DNA from: Meiothermus cerbereus DSM 11376 | GTDB lineage: Bacteria; Deinococcota; Deinococci; Deinococcales; Thermaceae | Reading direction: 5' to 3' | DNA: 64,000 nucleotides | NCBI RefSeq assembly: GCF_000620065.1 | Contig: NZ_JHVI01000013.1 | Span: 1-64,000, forward strand | Shown: positions 9,541-16,418 of the stretch, piece after piece | Position numbering within the stretch: the first letter of the stretch is position 1 | How the letters are laid out: every line of letters begins with the position of its first letter | Notes under the pieces: model-generated | Told to the model about the DNA's origin: nothing | Seen by the model: the letters and a program-made list of their open reading frames with translations, nothing else | The model's database searches: none | Program-made: the position numbers and the translations under genes

Positions 9541-10758
9541 CTACACTACCGGCGCCCGCCCCAGCATGCGGTGTACCGCCCGGCCCAGGCGTTGGATACC
9601 TTCTTCGATTTGCTCTTGAGAGGCGCTGGAGTACGAAAGCCGCAGGGTATTTTTGCCGCTGCCGTCGGCAAAGAAGGGCTGCCCCGGTACGAAGGCCATC
9701 TTCTCCTCTACGGCCTTTTTGAGCAGCTCGAGGCTATCCAGCCCGGCGGGCGCGGTGAGCCAGAAGAACATGCCCCCCTCCGGCACAATCCAGCCCATGT
9801 CCTCGGGCATGTATTTCTGCAGGGCCTGAAGCATCCAGTTACGGCGGGTCTGGTAGGTCTGGCGAATTTTGTCAATCTGGGCGCGATACCACTCGTTATC
9901 CTGGATGAGTTCATGAACCAGCATCTGGTTCAGGGTGGGCGAGTGCAGGTCGGCCCCCTGCTTGGCAAAGGTGATCTTCTGGATGACGGGCTTGGGCCCC
10001 ACCACCCAGGCCACCCGCAGGCCCGGCGCCAGGGTCTTGGAGGTGGTGGAAAGGTAGACCACGTTGCCCCCACCCTGTTCCTGGTCGAGGGCAAAGAGCG
10101 TGGGCAGGGGCCTGCCGTCGAAGTACAGCTCGGCGTAGGCGTCGTCTTCCAGGATGGGGGTGCGGTACTTGCGCGCCAGCTCGACCAGGGCCTTGCGGCG
10201 CTCCAGGCCCATCAGGCGACCCGAGGGGTTCTGGAAGGTGGGCAGCACATACATAAACTTGACTGTATGGGCTTTGAGGGCAGCCTCGAGCTGGTCGAGC
10301 TCGAGGCCCTCATCATCCATGGAAACCGAGACATACTCAGGTTCGTAGGGGTTGAAGGCGCTCAGGGCCCCCAGGTAGGTGGGAGCTTCCACCAGCACCC
10401 TCGAGCCGGGGTCAATCAGCACCTTGCCCACCAGATCAAGACCCTGCTGTGAACCCGAGACAATCTGCACCTGGTCGGGGGTGGTGCCAGGCAGCCGGCT
10501 GGCGATCCACTCCCTGAGGGGCAGGTAGCCCTCGGTGGTACTGTACTGGAGGGCCTGGGCTCCGTGTTTTTGCAGGATGCGCTGGGTGGCCTCGCCGATG
10601 CGCTGTATAGGGAACAGGTCGGCAGCCGGGAGCCCCCCGGCAAAACTGATAAAACCCGGCTGGGTGGTCAGCTTCAGAATTTCACGGATGGTCGAGGCCT
10701 GGATGCGCTGTGTTCGGGCCGCAAAGCGGTCATCAAAGTTGGCTTCTAGGTTTTCCAC
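9541..10758 (-). CDS. lysN: PLP-dependent aminotransferase, LysN-like (2-aminoadipate transaminase)
   Basis: The 405-residue fold type I aminotransferase closely resembles Thermus LysN, which transaminates 2-oxoadipate in the alpha-aminoadipate route to lysine. Shared stretches include IQASTIREILKL, FISFAGGLPA, ALQYSTTEGYLPLR and KQGADLHSPTLNQMLVHEL. The PLP lysine is K241 in STTSKTLAPGLRVAW. The start is GTG at 10758. No other lysine genes are adjacent, so a broader role as a kynurenine/branched-chain type aminotransferase cannot be excluded. The stop lies 176 bp ahead of mrpA. Confidence 0.8.
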   Translation of the reverse strand: MENLEANFDDRFAARTQRIQASTIREILKLTTQPGFISFAGGLPAADLFPIQRIGEATQRILQKHGAQALQYSTTEGYLPLREWIASRLPGTTPDQVQIVSGSQQGLDLVGKVLIDPGSRVLVEAPTYLGALSAFNPYEPEYVSVSMDDEGLELDQLEAALKAHTVKFMYVLPTFQNPSGRLMGLERRKALVELARKYRTPILEDDAYAELYFDGRPLPTLFALDQEQGGGNVVYLSTTSKTLAPGLRVAWVVGPKPVIQKITFAKQGADLHSPTLNQMLVHELIQDNEWYRAQIDKIRQTYQTRRNWMLQALQKYMPEDMGWIVPEGGMFFWLTAPAGLDSLELLKKAVEEKMAFVPGQPFFADGSGKNTLRLSYSSASQEQIEEGIQRLGRAVHRMLGRAPVV

Positions 10759-10856
10759 CCTTCCAGTCTACTCCTGGTATATGACGCTTTGTATAACTTC
10801 TGCCGCAAAGGCGTTAGGAAAAAACCTCCAAGGGTCTACATGTCCTTGCCGGGTGC

Positions 10857-11315
10857 CTAGCGCGACAGGCGGGGATCGAGGAAGAGCGGCTCGGGCTCAC
10901 CGATCCGTACCTCACTCATGGCGGGATGACGGGGGTTGAACAACAGGTTGAATTCCTTTGGAACCACCGCCGAAGGCACCCGCAGGGCCACTGAGCGCAG
11001 GCCCAGGGCCCATTCGCTGCCCAGCCTCTGGGTGGACTCGGGGTAGGGTTCGGGTAGCTGCTGCCAGTCGGGGGGCAGATCGGTCAGGGTCTCGAGGTGG
11101 GCCTCGGGGATCTCCACCTCGATAGCTACAAACGCGGCCAACTGGGCCCGGTCGTCCAGGTGCACCAGCACCTCCAGGATGCCGGCGGAGAGGTGCTCGG
11201 CCAGGTAGACCACCGGGACGCCCTGGCGGTTCCAGCGTCCGGGATTCCGGGCTGCCCCTTCCCCGCTGAAGGCGGCGTGGGCGTATTTACGGGAGGCGAT
11301 GCGCCAGGCCTTCAC
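10857..11315 (-). CDS. RES domain toxin (NAD+-consuming)
   Basis: The 152-residue protein has the RES fold pattern: an Arg-Trp pair in NPGRWNRQG (Arg27, Trp28), VVYLAEHLSAGILEVLVH with conserved Tyr37 and Glu48, and a C-terminal EFNLLFNPRHP segment. RES toxins of type II systems deplete NAD+ by phosphorolysis or hydrolysis. Its start overlaps the stop of the upstream Xre-like antitoxin by 4 bp, the standard order for RES-Xre modules. It is intact in length. Confidence 0.88.
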   Translation of the reverse strand: MKAWRIASRKYAHAAFSGEGAARNPGRWNRQGVPVVYLAEHLSAGILEVLVHLDDRAQLAAFVAIEVEIPEAHLETLTDLPPDWQQLPEPYPESTQRLGSEWALGLRSVALRVPSAVVPKEFNLLFNPRHPAMSEVRIGEPEPLFLDPRLSR

Positions 11316-11710
11316 GTTACCAGGCCGTCCTCCAGGCGGCCCAGCAGGTGCTCCACGGCCTGGAAGCCGGGCTCGGTGTCAAGGTAGGCGAGGGGGCTCG
11401 AACCGTGCAGGAAGACCTTGGGGCCCTTCATCCAGGCGGCGGCCAGGTGGGGCGAGCCGAAAAGCGTCTCGGCGCGGCGCAGCAGGTAGATCACCTTGTA
11501 CAGCCGGTTGGACTGCTCGCGCGAGAGGCGGCCCAGGGCCTTGTAGCGGTGGAGGCTGCTCCGGGGGATACCGGCGGCTTCCAGCACCTCCACCTGGCCC
11601 AGGCCGTAGTGTCGGGCCACCTCGGCAACGAGTTCGACCGGCAAGCCCTCCCGAACGCTTGCTACGTCATCCGGCGAGCCGTCAAAGCGAAGGACGGGCA
11701 TGGTTTTCAT
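11312..11710 (-). CDS. Xre/MbcA/ParS-type antitoxin of the RES system
   Basis: The 132-residue protein has an N-terminal helix-turn-helix region (VEVLEAAGIPRSSLHRYKALGRLSREQSNRLY) and a C-terminal toxin-binding domain (AETLFGSPHLAAAWMKGPKVFLHGSSPLAYLDTEPG), the arrangement of DUF2384 antitoxins. I choose the ATG at 11710 (MKTMPVLRF). It lies 7 nt below a -10 box, and the region further upstream is occupied by the promoter and a palindrome. Antitoxins of this class bind DNA and repress their own operon. Confidence 0.85.
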   Translation of the reverse strand: MKTMPVLRFDGSPDDVASVREGLPVELVAEVARHYGLGQVEVLEAAGIPRSSLHRYKALGRLSREQSNRLYKVIYLLRRAETLFGSPHLAAAWMKGPKVFLHGSSPLAYLDTEPGFQAVEHLLGRLEDGLVT

Positions 11711-11711
11711 A

Positions 11712-11746
11712 TGGAACATTATGATGTTCCAAATTGCACCAGTCAA
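11712..11746 (-). promoter_or_regulatory. RES-Xre promoter with autoregulatory operator
   Basis: On the minus strand TTGACT (11741-11746), a 17-bp spacer and CATAAT (11718-11723) form a near-consensus promoter. A perfect inverted repeat, 8-bp arms TGGAACAT and ATGTTCCA around 4 bp (11712-11731), covers the -10 box. Transcription should begin at the antitoxin ATG (11710), giving a leaderless mRNA. The palindrome is the likely binding site of the antitoxin or toxin-antitoxin complex. Confidence 0.75.
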
Positions 11747-11805
11747 CAGACCACCTACGGGTCGGCCCTGGAGGCCGCTAGCCTGTCCTCGAACTCACCC
11801 GCCCG

Positions 11806-12957
11806 CTATCGGTGAAACTCCGGCTCAAAGAGCCGGGCGTACTCGTCCAGAGCAAAGCGGTCGGTCATGCCGGCGATGTAGTCGCAGGCCGCGCGGTGGA
11901 TGCCCTCGGCCTCGGCGGCTTGTTGCACCTGGGGGGGCAGGATGCGGGGGTCTTGGGTATAGGCCTCAAAGAGTTTTTCCAGCACAAAGCGCGACTTGCC
12001 CACCTGCCGCACCACGTAGTAGTGGTGGTAGAGGTTGGCATAAAGGAAGTCGCGCAGTTCGTGGAGCCGCTGGGTCAGGGTCTCGGAGTAAACCGCCAGG
12101 GGTGCGGGGTGGTGGCGCACAGCCTCGAGGCTGCCAATCCCGTGCTGCTCTAAGAGCGCATGGGTGGCGCCGATGGTGTCGCTGATGATCAGGCCCAGGA
12201 GTTCGCGGATAAAGATCCGGCGGCTCATCTCGTCGAAGCGGTCGGGGTGCAGGCCCAGCTCACCCAACAAATCCCGCAGTAGTTCAACCTCCCAGAGCTG
12301 GCCGGCTGTCAGCAGGCCTGAGCGCAGGCCATCGTCGAGGTCGTGGGCGTTGTAGGCAATCTCGTCGGCCAGGTTCACGATCTGGGCCTCGAGGCTGGGG
12401 CGCAGGTGGGGCTCGTAGCCCTGGGCATCGGGCAGGTCGTAGCGGGTCTCGTGTTTGACGATGCCCTCGCGGGTCTCCCAACACAGGTTGAGACCGCGAA
12501 AGCCGGGGTAGCGCTGCTCGAGGTGGGTCACGATGCGCATGGACTGTTTGTTGTGGTCGAAGCCGCCGTGTCCCTGCATCAGACCGTCCAGCACCGCCTC
12601 GCCCGAGTGCCCAAAGGGCGGGTGGCCGAGGTCGTGGGCAAAGGCGATGGTCTCGGTAAGCTCCTGGTTGAGCCCCAGGGCCCGGGCGATGGAACGGGCC
12701 ACTTGGGCCACCTCGAGGGTGTGGGTCAGGCGGGTGCGGTAGTAGTCGCCCTCGAAGTTCACAAAGACCTGGGTTTTGTACTGCAAGCGGCGAAAGGCCG
12801 TGGTGTGATTCACCCGGTCACGGTCTTTCTGGAAGGGGGTGCGGTAACGCGACTCGGGCTCGGGGTGCTCGCGTCCGCGGCTTTGGCCGGACTTTACCGC
12901 ATAGGGGGCCAGGGTCTGGGCCTCGAGGGCCTCGAGGCGCGCACGCTCGAACAACAT
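11806..12957 (-). CDS. dgt: Deoxyguanosinetriphosphate triphosphohydrolase-like protein (HD domain dNTPase)
   Basis: The 383-residue protein carries the HD metal site typical of dNTP triphosphohydrolases: His79 in RLTHTLEVAQ and the His108-Asp109 pair in AFAHDLGHPPFGHSGE. The N-terminal FQKDRDRVNHTTAFRRLQYKT segment is a signature of the family. These enzymes cut dNTPs into deoxynucleoside and triphosphate and so control dNTP pools; a Thermus homologue is known to be activated by several dNTPs. Length is normal and the gene stands alone. Confidence 0.9.
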   Translation of the reverse strand: MLFERARLEALEAQTLAPYAVKSGQSRGREHPEPESRYRTPFQKDRDRVNHTTAFRRLQYKTQVFVNFEGDYYRTRLTHTLEVAQVARSIARALGLNQELTETIAFAHDLGHPPFGHSGEAVLDGLMQGHGGFDHNKQSMRIVTHLEQRYPGFRGLNLCWETREGIVKHETRYDLPDAQGYEPHLRPSLEAQIVNLADEIAYNAHDLDDGLRSGLLTAGQLWEVELLRDLLGELGLHPDRFDEMSRRIFIRELLGLIISDTIGATHALLEQHGIGSLEAVRHHPAPLAVYSETLTQRLHELRDFLYANLYHHYYVVRQVGKSRFVLEKLFEAYTQDPRILPPQVQQAAEAEGIHRAACDYIAGMTDRFALDEYARLFEPEFHR

Positions 12958-13289
12958 GCCCTCAGTCTACGCTTGCCCCTTTAGCGCTGACAAACTGCGC
13001 TCGGGAAAACATGGCCATGTGAACGACTACCCACTTGCAAAAAAAGCTCGAGCCATCTAACATTCCGGAAAAAGCTCGAGGAACCTATATGTCGGTTATT
13101 TGCACGGAGGGTATTGTGAACCTTGTTGGGAAAGGGGGACGTTTTGGGTGATAAAGCTTATAGTTTTTTTAGCGAATGCATTGTGGGGAGTTATGAGACA
13201 AAATGTTGCTAAATCACTAGTTAGCCGCTGCGAGGCTCTTTACGACAAGTGACAGTCTAGCGGTACGCCCAACTCGGAGTATAGTCGCC
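12958..13289 (+). other. 332-bp intergenic stretch with lower GC
   Basis: This stretch separates dgt from the cassette-like reductase and is poorer in GC than its neighbours. Two AAAAAGCTCGAG-like repeats lie at about 13040 and 13070. One short reading frame from GTG 13148 to TGA 13250-13252 (34 residues) follows a GGGGGA, but I see no family resemblance and do not call it a gene. TATAGT at 13280-13285 lies 4 bp above the next ATG. Confidence 0.4.
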
Positions 13290-13850
13290 ATGGGACTCTT
13301 GACCTTCAGCATCAACGTCACCCTCGACGGTTGCGTCGACCACCGAGAAGGAACTGCCAACGAAGAGACCCACGCTTTCTTCACCCGCCTCATGGACGAG
13401 GTAGGGGCGATGCTTTGGGGCCGCGTCACCTACGAGATGATGGAGAGCTACTGGCCGGCGGTCGCTCGCGGCGACCTGGAGGCACCGCCGGCAATGCGCG
13501 AGTGGGCGGTTAAACTGGAGGCCAAGCCGAAGTACGTGGTGTCGTCGACGCGAACGGACTTCCCGTGGACCAACAGCCACCACATCGCCGGCGACTTGCG
13601 CACGGCCGTGCAGAAGCTCAAGGACGCGACCCCGGCCGGCGTGCTCCTCTGTAGCGGCAAGCTTGCGGCGGAGCTGGATCGGCTGGATCTGATCGACGAG
13701 TACAAGTTCCTCGTCCACCCCAGAATCGCCGGTCACGGCCCGACGCTGTACCAGAGTGGACTGCCCAGCACGCGATGCCTCGAGCTGGTCTCGGCGATGC
13801 CGCTCCGCAACGGTGCGGTCGCTCTGCACTACCGGCGCGTGCTGGGCTAA
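13290..13850 (+). CDS. Dihydrofolate reductase family protein (RibD C-terminal domain)
   Basis: The 186-residue protein belongs to the DHFR-like/RibD C-terminal domain group: LTFSINVTLDGCVDHREG at the N-terminus, MLWGRVTYEMMESYWP in the middle, and LLCSGKLAAELDRLDLIDEYKFLVHPRIAGHGPTLY near the end. Such proteins bind NADPH and reduce pterin- or flavin-precursor-like substrates, but many have no known role. Small genes of this family are frequent passengers of integron cassettes. Here the stop codon runs into an attC-like hairpin (13844-13886) and codon use is richer in CGCGACG-type triplets than in the neighbours, which supports transfer. Confidence 0.8.
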   Translation: MGLLTFSINVTLDGCVDHREGTANEETHAFFTRLMDEVGAMLWGRVTYEMMESYWPAVARGDLEAPPAMREWAVKLEAKPKYVVSSTRTDFPWTNSHHIAGDLRTAVQKLKDATPAGVLLCSGKLAAELDRLDLIDEYKFLVHPRIAGHGPTLYQSGLPSTRCLELVSAMPLRNGAVALHYRRVLG

Positions 13851-13886
13851 CAAGGGGTTGCAGCGGACGGCCCGCCGCTGAACCCG
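13844..13886 (+). repeat. attC-like site remnant
   Basis: Immediately at the stop of the reductase gene, GGCTAACAAG is followed by the arms GGGTTGCAGCGG and CCGCTGAACCC, which pair except for one extra G. This is the layout of the left half and stem of integron attC sites. The closing GTTRRRY box is not seen, so the site is probably decayed. Confidence 0.45.
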
Positions 13887-14030
13887 AGGGTTGACCGGTT
13901 CAACGTCGCTTGTCTTCCTCGAGCACCCTTTTTTCTATGGCGAAAGGTTTAGTTCTCGGCGCTTATGCAGGGGCCGTGTAGGCAAGCCCTCATGTAATTT
14001 GTGGTGGCTCGAGGTATCACGGTCTGGATG

Positions 14031-14333
14031 ATGCGCGTTCTATTCAGTCTGATGGCCCTGCTGGCTTTGTCGGCCTGTGCGCCCACCGTAGCAGAGGTGC
14101 GACGCTTCGATTTGATTGTGCAGAACCAGTGCACCGGCCCCAACCAGACGGTATTCTTTTACATCAATGGCGAGTTTATCGGAACCGTGCGGGGCTCGAG
14201 GCTCTTTCCCAGCCTGCGCGAAGGCCGCTACGAGCTGCGGGCCGAGGGCACCCAGCCCGGCCAGCCGGGGCATCTGCGCTTTAGCCGCTCGCTGGTGCTC
14301 AACAAGGACACCGTCTGGACGCTGTGTCCGTAG
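14031..14333 (+). CDS. Small lipoprotein, PEGA-like
   Basis: The 100-residue product begins with a lipoprotein signal (MRVLFSLMALLALSAC, lipobox LSAC) so it should be anchored to a membrane by a lipidated Cys. The mature part, with VFFYINGEFIGTVRGSRLF and REGRYELRAEG, resembles a PEGA-type beta domain found in surface proteins. No function can be given. ATG 14031 is taken because the signal peptide begins there; another ATG lies 3 bp before it. Two hairpin-bearing repeats follow the stop. Confidence 0.7.
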   Translation: MRVLFSLMALLALSACAPTVAEVRRFDLIVQNQCTGPNQTVFFYINGEFIGTVRGSRLFPSLREGRYELRAEGTQPGQPGHLRFSRSLVLNKDTVWTLCP

Positions 14334-14420
14334 CACCAGGGACGATCCCCTTCGGGACGGAGTTCACTCCGTACACCAGGGGGACGATCCCCTTCGGGAC
14401 GGAGCCTGCTCCGTGCACCA
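14334..14420. repeat. Two tandem ~42-bp hairpin repeats
   Basis: Units at 14334-14373 and 14374-14416 both read CACCAGG, then GACGATCCCCTTCGGGACGG, then a palindrome ACGGAG-N4-CTCCGT. The four loop bases differ (TTCA and CCTG) while the arms are kept, which points to selection for the hairpin. They lie between convergent genes and may act as a bidirectional terminator. Confidence 0.6.
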
Positions 14421-14426
14421 AAAGGT

Positions 14427-15614
14427 TCAGTCCTGGCCCTGCAGGCCGGCTATTAGCTTGTCCAGGTCGGCCTGGGTGGTGTAGTGGGCGATGGAGGCCC
14501 GGAGGGCCCCGTCGGGCCACAGGCCCAGGGCCTGCATGGGCATGGTGGCGTAGTAGTGTCCGGCGGCCACCCCCACCCCCAGTTTTGCCAGCCGTTCGGC
14601 CACAGTCATGGGGGGCTGACCCGGCAGATTGAAACAGAAGGTTCCTACCCGCCCTTGGGGGGTGGGCATCCCGTACAGTTGGAGGCCGGGAACACTCTGG
14701 AGCCGCTTTAGGGCCTGGTCTACCAGGGGTTGTTCGATGGCCTCAATCTGCCGGTAGGCTGCCTGCAAGCCCTCGCGCCCTGGTTTTCCGTCCCCCAGCA
14801 CACTTCTCAAGTAGTCCAGGGTTCCCAGCCAGCCGGCCATACACTCGTGATTGTTGGTGCCCGGCTCAAACTTGAGCAAGCTGTCGTCGGGGATGAACCA
14901 GAGCTTGTCGGTGGGGAGCTGCCCAATCAGCTCCTCGCGTACATAGAGGAAAGCCAGGTGGGGGCCAAACACCTTGTAAGCCGAGAAAAAGGCCATGTCC
15001 ACCGCGGTGGCCTGCACGTCGGGCAGGTGGTGGGGGCTGTAATGCACCATGTCGGTGATGCACCAGGCCCCTACCGAGTGGGCAATTTCGGCGGCGGCGG
15101 CCACATCCGGGGTGGTGCCCAACGAGTTGGCCGCCGAGGTGACCGCTACCAGCCGGGTTCGGGGCGAGACCAGCGCCCTGAGGTCGGCAGGTTCCAGCCG
15201 CCCGCCTTCCGCCCAGCGGGCCTTCCAGACCTTGAGCTGCACGCCTTTTTCGGCCAGGTTGCGCCAGGGCGAGGCGTTGGCCTCGTGCTCGAGCTCGGAA
15301 ATCACCACCTCGTCGCCTTCGCCCCACAGCCGGGCAAAAGCCCGCGCAAGGATAAAGGTAAGGGCGGTAGCGCTTGGCCCAATCGCCACTTCGCTGGGCT
15401 TGCAGTTGAAAAAGGCCGCGGTTTCTTCCCGCGTCCGTTCACGCACCGCGGTGGCGGCCTGTGAGCCGGGGTAAGGCATGCCTACGTTGCAGCTCGAGGT
15501 CGCCAGAAACTGCGCCATGCCTTCGATGCACTGCTGGGGAACCTGGGCCCCAGCAGCGTTGTCCAGAAAACTAAAGCCTCCGGCCAGGGCGGGGAAATGG
15601 GATTGTATGGGCAT
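14427..15614 (-). CDS. Cysteine desulfurase-like class V aminotransferase lacking the catalytic Cys
   Basis: The 395-residue PLP enzyme has the SufS/NifS-like layout: N-terminal FLDNAAGAQVPQQCIEGM, the His/Glu region VISELEHEANASPWRNL, and the PLP lysine in FFSAYKVFGPH. At the place where SufS enzymes have the catalytic loop with GHHCAQP, this protein reads GHYYATMP, so the persulfide Cys is absent. It fits the VC1184-type branch of cysteine desulfurase-like proteins. It may act as a lyase or aminotransferase on an unknown substrate. No suf or isc genes are near. Confidence 0.82.
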   Translation of the reverse strand: MPIQSHFPALAGGFSFLDNAAGAQVPQQCIEGMAQFLATSSCNVGMPYPGSQAATAVRERTREETAAFFNCKPSEVAIGPSATALTFILARAFARLWGEGDEVVISELEHEANASPWRNLAEKGVQLKVWKARWAEGGRLEPADLRALVSPRTRLVAVTSAANSLGTTPDVAAAAEIAHSVGAWCITDMVHYSPHHLPDVQATAVDMAFFSAYKVFGPHLAFLYVREELIGQLPTDKLWFIPDDSLLKFEPGTNNHECMAGWLGTLDYLRSVLGDGKPGREGLQAAYRQIEAIEQPLVDQALKRLQSVPGLQLYGMPTPQGRVGTFCFNLPGQPPMTVAERLAKLGVGVAAGHYYATMPMQALGLWPDGALRASIAHYTTQADLDKLIAGLQGQD

Positions 15615-15796
15615 GCCTGATTCTATAGCGGTTTTCGCGTCCCAGCACCTGCTTTGCAGACTACCAGGGGTCAGAAAGGCCAGGGCCAGCCGGGATAATG
15701 CCTACCCCAGTAGCAGACTTTGCGGTAAGCCCGTGGTGACGGCCTTTACGCAGGCTTAACCTGGATGAGGTAGCCTTGGTCTAGGAGGTGAGAGTT

Positions 15797-16072
15797 ATGT
15801 GGGGATGCGGCTGGGGATACATGGGCTGGTGAGGACCCCTTCCAGCTACACCGGGGAGCTGAGGAAGGAAACCTTCAGCGTACAGGTGCTGGAGGGAAAC
15901 AAAGAGGTGTTGCGAGCGGAGGTGCGCACCGGCGAGGACGGGTTCTTTGAACTCTGGCTTCCCCGGAACAAGGTGTATGTCCTCGAGGTCCGGCAAGGAA
16001 GCTGGACAGCCCGGGGGGAGGTCGCTACCCATGCCCAAAACCCCACCTGCCTGACCACCTTCCGCCTGGTAA
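15797..16072 (+). pseudogene. Decayed metal-protein locus: 11-residue ORF start fused to a CueP-like C-terminal fragment
   Basis: A strong AGGAGG (15783-15788) precedes ATG 15797, but that frame ends after 11 residues (MWGCGWGYMGW), which looks like the start of a small Trp/Gly-rich membrane protein. In another frame the sequence encodes TPSSYTGELRKETFSVQV, GFFELWLPRNKVYVLEV and NPTCLTTFRL, which resemble the C-terminal domain of CueP-type copper-binding proteins. That frame reads on through a MITE until 16191. The N-terminal part of a CueP protein is missing. I infer a deletion joining two genes and then a MITE insertion. The CueP match is from memory and moderate. Confidence 0.5.
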
Positions 16073-16228
16073 TACCAGATTCGGTTAGTTCGTCACCGAA
16101 CGGTGACGAACTAACCCGACCGAAGGGATACGCTTTCTTCGCCGAGCGCAGCGAGGGGTGTGCTCTAGGATTCAAAAAGATAGCCTCTTAGCGCTTTTTG
16201 TTTGAAGATTATCTTTTTGAATCCGGTA
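16073..16228 (+). mobile_element. MITE family 1, copy A (about 155 bp)
   Basis: The element starts TACCAGATTC and ends GAATCCGGTA, i.e. imperfect terminal repeats flanked by TA. It contains a perfect hairpin with 15-bp arms (GGTTAGTTCGTCACC) around GAAC and a second 15-bp inverted repeat (GGATTCAAAAAGATA) near the right end. Near-identical copies lie at 28394-28548 and 53218-53373. It has no transposase, so it must be moved in trans, most likely by an IS630/Tc1-type enzyme given the TA flanks. Confidence 0.85.
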
Positions 16229-16268
16229 CAAGGGAGTAAATCCTGGGAGCGAGTGGGCATCCACAAGG

Positions 16269-16358
16269 GCGCTCTTCACAAATATTGAGCTGTTCACAAC
16301 TTGATTGCTTTGTCCTGAACAGCACAGTTGCCTCCCGAATGGGAGGCAACGCCTGTGA
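16269..16358 (+). mobile_element. MITE family 2, copy A
   Basis: The stretch GGGCGCTCTTCACAAATATT, followed by TTTGTCCTG and the hairpin TTGCCTCCC-GAAT-GGGAGGCAA, matches the reverse complement of 23992-24095 over most of its length with scattered differences. Together they define a second short repeat family of about 100 bp with an internal hairpin. This copy is more diverged at its ends. Confidence 0.65.
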
Positions 16359-16418
16359 AAAATGCGAAAGGGGGCTGGCAACGCCCAGCCCTGGGTTCCT
16401 TTCTTTCTAACCAACCCT

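Noticed and set aside
9500-9545. tRNA-like stretch (GTGTAGCGCAGAGGT and GGGTTCGATT on the minus strand)
   Set aside because: It is too short, overlaps the aminotransferase stop, and no anticodon arm or acceptor stem can be drawn.
13148-13252. 34-residue ORF upstream of the cassette-like gene
   Set aside because: A GGGGGA precedes the GTG, but there is no family similarity and the length is at the level expected by chance.
14334-14420. CRISPR array
   Set aside because: There are only two adjacent units without spacers of regular length, and no cas genes.
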